A stretch of 64,000 bases of DNA. Origin: Ailurus styani (lineage: Eukaryota; Chordata; Mammalia; Carnivora; Ailuridae). Position numbers and translations under genes: made by a program. This document shows positions 58,359 to 64,000 of this stretch, one piece after another. The notes below the pieces were generated by a model. It saw only the letters and a program-made list of their open reading frames with translations. It was not told the DNA's origin and ran no database searches. Within the stretch, counting starts at the first letter, position 1; the number at the start of each line of letters is the position of its first letter. The DNA lies in the NCBI GenBank assembly GCA_002007465.1, contig LNAC01000346.1, forward strand, positions 1,802,359-1,866,358, written 5' to 3'.

Positions 58359-60535
58359 GTCAGATTGTATTACAAAGAAAAATTTTAAAGGAAGTCTCCT
58401 ATAATTTCAAGTTTTATACAAATTCTATTCTCCACAGCTCCCAGCCGCACATGAAATTCACGCGATTATTTAAAACAAATTTCAAGTGGAATAAATTATT
58501 CAAAAGAATATATTTAAAGCAATTTTCTAGAAACTTGTGGAATAAGGTCAGCTAGATAAATCATATATCTGTAGTTAGCTTAGTTTACATTTAAACACTT
58601 TTTCCCTAATAATAGCTGTTATAGAATTTAGAGTAAAAGAAGCACCTCACGGTATTGCATACAAAGGTAACTTAGTTGTTCTGTCTGAACTGTGCTTTGG
58701 GGGTCCTATTTAACATTTAAAAATAAGCAAGATTTATCACCCTTGGTCTAACTCATTCTCAGGACAAATCCCCTCCGGCTATTTAGGTATTTCTAAGTGG
58801 TTTCAATTTGCATTTAACCATTTGCCCATTTAGAAATGGAAGTATGAGAGGGATTACTCTGTTCACAATATAAAGTCTAATTATATGATTAAATGATTAT
58901 ACCCTACAAAAATTTTAAAGCTCCAACTATGAAAAACTTGTACTCTTAGAGCTTCAGTTTCAATAACCATATTTCTGTTGCATGCATAAATGCTCTTTTA
59001 AGAAATACAATAGCATAACTCTGACTGCAATTAGAATTTTATTGCCATCTGTAAGGTAAAATAGCGACTTAAAAGTCAGATCAGATTTCTATACTATCTA
59101 ATGCTACAAAAATATCAGTCTGGAAGAATAGGCTTTATTCTTCAATTCATACTGAGGTCATATTTCTGCAAGGACAAAAAGTCATACTGCTATAAGTTTA
59201 CAAACTTCTGAATTATTGAAATATATTTTAAAAGACTGTTGAAGGGCAAAAAGGAAGATTTCTGGTTTTGCTACAAAAATGGAGGAAGGATCACTGCTTT
59301 TCCAATCAAACGAAATGGCACAGCAGGGAAAATATTTCAGGCAAGAGAGTTTATCTGAACAAACAGCTCCCTGATTAGAGCAGTAGTGATAAATCAGCCA
59401 CACAACATTCTCTAGTGCAGAACCTTGGTTTAGTCACTCAAACAAATGGAAACCCCATTAGACTTGAACTAGTAGCTGATGGTACAGTGAAAGGTAATTT
59501 TGGAATCCACAGAGTTTAAGGTGTATGTGATTGTTTTGTTTCTTTTTTCTAAAGCTTTTTAAAAATAGTTTCCTCCCAGACGTTTTCAACAAAAGATTTA
59601 AAGTTCAAACACACCATAATATTTTATTATAAATATTTATAAATTTATTGTTTTTAATATAAGCGATTGACAGCATAAATCCTCATTCTTTGAACAGTTT
59701 TTCCAACAGAACCCAAATGAATTTCTAAGATAAAAGGTTAAGTTTACCACAGAAAAATTTTTGGCTAGGCTAAAAATGTCAGGCCATATCTACACATACA
59801 AATAGAAATTAAAACTCAGAAAATTATCCAGTTAGTTCATATATCATGCTCTAGGAGAAGTATTTTTTAATTGCCTAACAAATTATTTATTTTTTTGTTA
59901 ATACCTGGGCAAAGAAAAAAATGTGAGAAAAAAAGAAAAGTGTTCTTTTTATCAGTTTGAGAATTTTTTCGTGGAAGAAATAAGAATATAGCTAAATTTG
60001 TAACTATTTCTTATAAAATAATAAGCAAAATGGACTTGTTTACTTGATTTTGCTATTATAATAAAAAGCTTAATATAAGAGACTAAGAGTTATAATTTTT
60101 CCCTTCTCACTGATTTATAGTTATCCATTAACAAGTCTGAGTTTGTTCCTCCATAGAAAAGTTAAAAGATCAAAGGAGTGTTGCAGAAGACACTCCTCAA
60201 CCACAGGGAATGACTTAAACCACCTCACTCAATTGTCTCTTTGTCTGCCTATAGCAGAATCCACAATTTACACCATCAGCTTCTCTCCTGACCCATATTC
60301 TTGAGACATGTTCAATTTAACTGATGAAGAGTTCAGCTTTCCAAGTGAAATAAAATATTGATAGAAATGTGGTCACAATATTTATATATTAGAAAATAAA
60401 GCTTTAAAAACTGTAGAAGTAAGCTATGATGGAGGAAGAAAGAGGAAAAACAAAGGGAAGAATGAGTGCCCAGGCAACTTCCAGCCCATCAAGGACAGGA
60501 GAAAATAAGGCAGTGAGGGTGACAGAGGCAGGGTT
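58359..60535. other. Long repeat-poor stretch
   Basis: About 2.2 kb without a recognised repeat or gene. The part 58440-59170 is balanced in composition and free of simple repeats, which makes it a candidate for conserved non-coding DNA. That is inference only. Confidence 0.45.
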
Positions 60536-60538
60536 TTT

Positions 60539-60731
60539 ATTTTTTATTTTTATTTATTTTTTTTTTTTAAAGATTTATTTATTTCACAGTGGGAGAGAGA
60601 TCACAAGGAGGCAGAGAGGCAGGCAGAGAGAGAGGGGGAAGCAGGCTCCCTGCTGAGCAGAGAGCCCGATGCGGGCCTCGATCCCAGGACCCTGAGATCA
60701 TGACCTGAGCCGAAAGCAGAGGCTTTAACCC
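60539..60731 (-). mobile_element. CAN-SINE cut by a single N
   Basis: Minus-strand copy running from the poly-T (about 60539-60568) to 'cagaggctttaaccc' at 60731. The expected last 20 bp (actgagccacccaggcgccc) are missing and replaced by N (60732). After the N, a 38-bp segment (60733-60770) repeats the DNA immediately left of the SINE (60501-60538) exactly. Confidence 0.93.
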
Positions 60732-60770
60732 NGAAAATAAGGCAGTGAGGGTGACAGAGGCAGGGTTTTT

Positions 60771-61284
60771 AAAGGAGAAGATTTACTCCAGTGCATGGGG
60801 AAAAAGGATAAAATTTACCTCCAGTGGTAAACTTTTCCTTCTTTACAATTGCCTTAGCTTGCATTTTACTATATGAGGTAACAGTGAATTTATAACTGAG
60901 TAGGGCTGCCTGATGTCTGAGATTCTATTACTAGAGGAAAATAATAGCTACTTCGTACAGACTATGCATCCTCATGCTGGACTGGCTTCAGCATTGTGCA
61001 ATTTAAAGTACGTGACTTAAGTAACTTATGTAAGTATTGAATTGTATATAAAAAATTCTCATTCCTAATTATTTGTCCTCCCTTTCCCTGAAAACATTCA
61101 TTCATTCATAGGTACTAGTGCTGCCTTCTCTTGGAAAGAGTATTATTTCAAATACAATGGAAAAACTCTACAGGGGACTCACCTTGGTCAATGAAATATG
61201 AGCATAACTAACATATGTCTGGTTTGAGCAGAGTTCTAAAAGCTAGTGATTGGTGTTTCTATCAGATCCTTGTTTTTGTTGTTT
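60771..61284. other. Unique stretch
   Basis: Nothing is recognised. Confidence 0.4.
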
Positions 61285-61500
61285 TTTTCCCTCTGTTATG
61301 AGAACAACATGTCCCAAAGGGAAGCTGATCTCTTGGCTTGGATTCTGAAATGAAGGCACAAGGAATACCTCCTCACACACCTCACACATCTCCCCCAACC
61401 TATGGTCAAATATAACTTGAGTACTGCCGTAGGCCTCTAAAACTTTGGGATTGCTTGTCTCTGCCATAAAACCTAACGAAAGCTTTTGAAACAGATTAGA
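61285..61500 (+). other. Possible ancient LTR remnant
   Basis: 'ctctgttatgagaacaacatgtccc', 'cttggcttggattctgaaatgaaggcac' and 'aactttgggattgcttgtctctgccataaaacc' resemble the 3' part of an old mammalian MLT-like LTR. Family and ends cannot be fixed. Confidence 0.35.
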
Positions 61501-62384
61501 TTCCTCTGTTATGTTAGGGGTGGGATTGATTGATCTTCATGATTTCACTTCTACAAATCTACTACTCTAATGTATTTACATGGAAATAACTAATTTAGAG
61601 AAATTTCACAAATAATAGGTTATTATTTTTAGCAAAAATGCCAGTGGTAATTTATGTATAGGAATAAAGCAATTCTTTATAATAAAGTGAAAAATGGACC
61701 TCAGCTCATTTTGGCATTCGTGTGTATATAAATCATAAGCTAATCAACAAATAAAATATATAAGTAGATCTCTTGGATTTCAAATAATTATTTTTTACAG
61801 CCTGTCACAATCTTGTAAAAGTCTCAGAAGAGTTAGTATAAATTGTGTTTCATTTTTCATATAAATGAATGGACTTTCTTTCCCCATGTTCTTCATGGAT
61901 GGAATTTTGGGAAATTAGAAGGTTTAGAAGGCATAGGAATATCAATTTTGACTGCCAGTTTTATTACTACACATAATGTGTCACCATAATGATGTCACCA
62001 ATTAGGAACAAATAAAGACATATTAATTGGATTTATTTGCATAAGATATTGGTTTGTTTTTGACAAAGATAATTAAACTATTCCCATGAACTTCCTGAAA
62101 GTTCTTTTCCTAGGTCTTATACGCCATTTCTTCTTGAACTTTAGTGAGATCCACAGACTACACTAGTACTAACAAGGTTTTAGAGAACAGATTAGAAAAG
62201 GCATGATAATTCAGTTAAAGTCTGCATCAGCCAGAGAAATAATTCGTCCAATTATAGCTTGCAAAGGAATCAAAGAATTAAGGTAGAGAATAGGAAGAGA
62301 ATAAAGTAGAGACTGGAAACAATAAACAAAAATGTAAATAGTCTATCTACAAAGTTTAACATGTCAATTTAAAGACAAATCTCA
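61501..62384. other. Repeat-poor stretch; candidate non-coding element
   Basis: No repeat is recognised. The block 61780-62150 contains an octamer-type motif ATTTGCAT (62035-62042) near ATTA/TTAATTGG words and 'catgatgtcacc'-like sites. It is only a candidate. Confidence 0.3.
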
Positions 62385-62573
62385 GGGTGCCTGGGTGGCT
62401 CAGTGGGTTAAAGCCTCTGCCTTCGGCTCAGGTCATGATCTCAGGGTCCTGGAATCGAGGCCTGCATCGGAGTCCCTGCTCAGTAGGGAGCTTGCTTCCT
62501 CCTCTCTCTCTGCCTGCCTCTCTGCCTACTTGTGATCTCTCTTTCGTCAAATAAATAAATAAAATCTTAAAAA
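62385..62573 (+). mobile_element. CAN-SINE ('gggttaaagcctctgcc' subfamily), near consensus
   Basis: Body gggtgcctgggtggctcag...; a 14-bp target-site duplication AAAGACAAATCT(C/T)A lies at 62371-62384 and 62574-62587, with one mismatch. Confidence 0.96.
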
Positions 62574-62587
62574 AAAGACAAATCTTA

Positions 62588-63249
62588 GAACTATATTTAA
62601 ATGTTTTATACCTCTAAATAAATTGTAAAAAAAATATGTTCTTCATAAAGATGCGGAATTAATAATTATTAAATAAAATCCACATGAATAAGTGCCTACT
62701 TTTTTTCCCTCTTAACTGCACTTAGGTAATATAACAGGGAAAATGAAATAAATATTATGGACAAATCATGACACAATTAAAACTCCATAAATTCCTTTCT
62801 CCCCCTCAGTGATCTGGATATTTTAGATAAAATGTGGTTCATGGCTCAAATCACATGTAGGTAATTACCTATACTTCACTCAGTAGTTCCTTATTAACTA
62901 CTAAAGACCAAACAATTAACCATGCTTTCAACACTGCTTTGGTTTGTTGATCCTACACTTTCAGCAAAAATGGGGTTACCATGAAGGAATGAAGCCTGGT
63001 TTCAAGGTCCCTCTGGCATGAGCCATTTCTATGGCTCTAGGGAGGAACCCTAGTTTTCTGTCCACATGGTCACATGTTATTTGAAAATATGCAAAATTAA
63101 GATATTTTAATGACAGTTGGTTAAGACAGCTGTGTCTTTCCATCCTGACTTTCTCCATCCTACTTCGCAACATGTTGGGTGGCTGTCCAATAGCCAAAGG
63201 CATTTTTTTGTGTGTGATACTGCATTCTTGTTGTAAAAAAGCTCCCCAG
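62588..63249. other. Unique stretch
   Basis: Nothing is recognised. A 75-codon minus-strand open frame (62976-63203) has no recognisable domain. Confidence 0.4.
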
Positions 63250-63461
63250 AGGCACCTGGATGACTTAGTTGGTTAAGCATCTGCATTCAGCTCAGGTCAT
63301 AATCCCAGGGTCCTAGGATACATTCCTGCATCAGGCTCCCTGTTCAGTGGGGAATCTGCTTCTCCCTCTCCTTCTGTCCTTCTCACTGCTTGTGCCCTCA
63401 CTCTCTCTCCCTCTCTCTTCAATAAATAAATAAATAAAATATTTTTTGAAAAGGGGAAGGG
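63250..63461 (+). mobile_element. CAN-SINE (older subfamily)
   Basis: 'aggcacctggatgacttagttggttaagcatctgc', CT tract, and AATAAATAAATAAATAAAAT tail. A short target-site duplication GCTCCCCA lies at 63241-63248 and 63462-63469. Confidence 0.93.
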
Positions 63462-63874
63462 GCTCCCCAAACTTCCCAAAATTATGGCTCTACAAAATCT
63501 GGATTTTACTTCTGGTTTCTGGTCATAGCTATAATTATCTCTGTATTCTAGCCAAACTGAGATACTGCTTTAGTACCTGTCTGGTTTTATACAGATAAAT
63601 TCCAGTGTCATTTGGGATCCAAATCAAAAATTATATTGTTTGAAATCTGCCCATGCCTCAAGTTAAAATGAACATGTCTTTCTTAGAATAACCACTATAG
63701 TAGTTTATTTATATATTTATCTAACCTACAATATTATGTATTCTTTGTAGAAAACAACTCAGTGTAATTAATAATTTCATTTTCATAGCACCTAGTAGAG
63801 TCACTGACACATTGTTAGATACTTGATGAATATTTGCTTAAAAGGCTAAAAAAAATTGATTTTTTTTAATTTTT

Positions 63875-64000
63875 TAAAATATTTTATTTTTATTTATTTG
63901 ACACAGAGAAAGAGATTACAAGTAGGCAGAGAGGCAGGCAGAGAGAGAGGAGAGAGGAGGAATCAGGCTCCCTGCTGAGCAGAGAGCCCGATGTGGGCCT
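63875..64000 (-). mobile_element. CAN-SINE, truncated by the window edge
   Basis: Minus-strand copy from its T-rich tail to 'cccgatgtgggcct' at the last base. The remaining 5' part of the element lies outside the window. Confidence 0.92.

Noticed and set aside
1377..64000. tRNA genes suggested by the tRNA-like heads of the SINEs
   Set aside because: All belong to CAN-SINE bodies with CT tracts, A-rich tails and target-site duplications. None is a complete tRNA.
1..64000. A complete novel multi-gene system (defence, biosynthetic or mobile)
   Set aside because: No gene cluster of any kind is present. Coding signal is absent apart from L1 fossils, so I do not claim a new system.

Overview
The window is nuclear DNA from a carnivoran mammal, most likely a caniform and probably a musteloid/mustelid. 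The main evidence is about 25 copies of the tRNA-derived carnivore SINE (CAN-SINE). Their 5' end reads ggcgcctgggtggctcag on one strand, followed by a CT-rich tract and an (AATAAA)n/A-rich tail. Many copies carry the 'gtgggttaaagcctctgcc' variant, which I associate with mustelid genomes; that species inference is tentative. The sequence is AT-rich, has no CpG island, and is full of L1, L2, MIR, MLT1 and DNA-transposon fossils. This is what a gene desert or a very large intron looks like.

I find no protein-coding gene, exon, rRNA, functional tRNA gene, CRISPR array or prokaryotic-type system that I can support. Almost every open frame is short and lies in AT-rich or repeat DNA. The only recognisable peptide is a decayed L1 ORF1 C-terminal piece (42033-42233, minus).

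Layout. 1-8.0 kb: unique AT-rich DNA, an MLT1 LTR, several SINEs (one nested pair) and a hAT-type miniature element. 8.0-10.9 kb: a Tigger/MER2-like element split by a SINE, then an internally deleted antisense L1. 11-16 kb: unique DNA, SINEs, a duplicated block around a single N, a probable minus-strand LTR split by a SINE, and an antisense L1 3' end. 16-19.5 kb: a MER5-like element and a long repeat-poor stretch with a homeodomain-motif cluster. 19.5-20.8 kb: sense L1 ORF2 remnant. 21-34 kb: mostly unique DNA with MIR, MER5, hAT and SINE copies. 34-38 kb: AT-rich hairpin tandem repeat, MER5, a second N-flanked duplication. 37.8-39.7 kb: nested SINEs and an MLT1 LTR. 39.7-43.9 kb: one antisense L1M reaching its 5' UTR, itself invaded by a younger L1 3' end and a SINE. 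43.9-46 kb: ancient LINE-like repeat, minus-strand MLT1, and a SINE carrying an inserted tRNA-Cys 5' half. 46-64 kb: L2, MIR, L1 3' end, SINEs, a (CA)n microsatellite and repeat-poor blocks, with a third N junction inside a SINE at 60.7 kb.

The most notable items are: (1) a retroposed 5' half of tRNA-Cys with its own target-site duplication inside a SINE at 45.2 kb; (2) three single-N junctions flanked by duplicated sequence, which look like unmerged allelic contig ends, one of them (60732) suggesting a SINE presence/absence polymorphism; (3) nested-insertion stratigraphy; (4) repeat-poor blocks that are candidates for conserved non-coding elements. Family names for repeats come from recalled consensus sequences, not from a database search.
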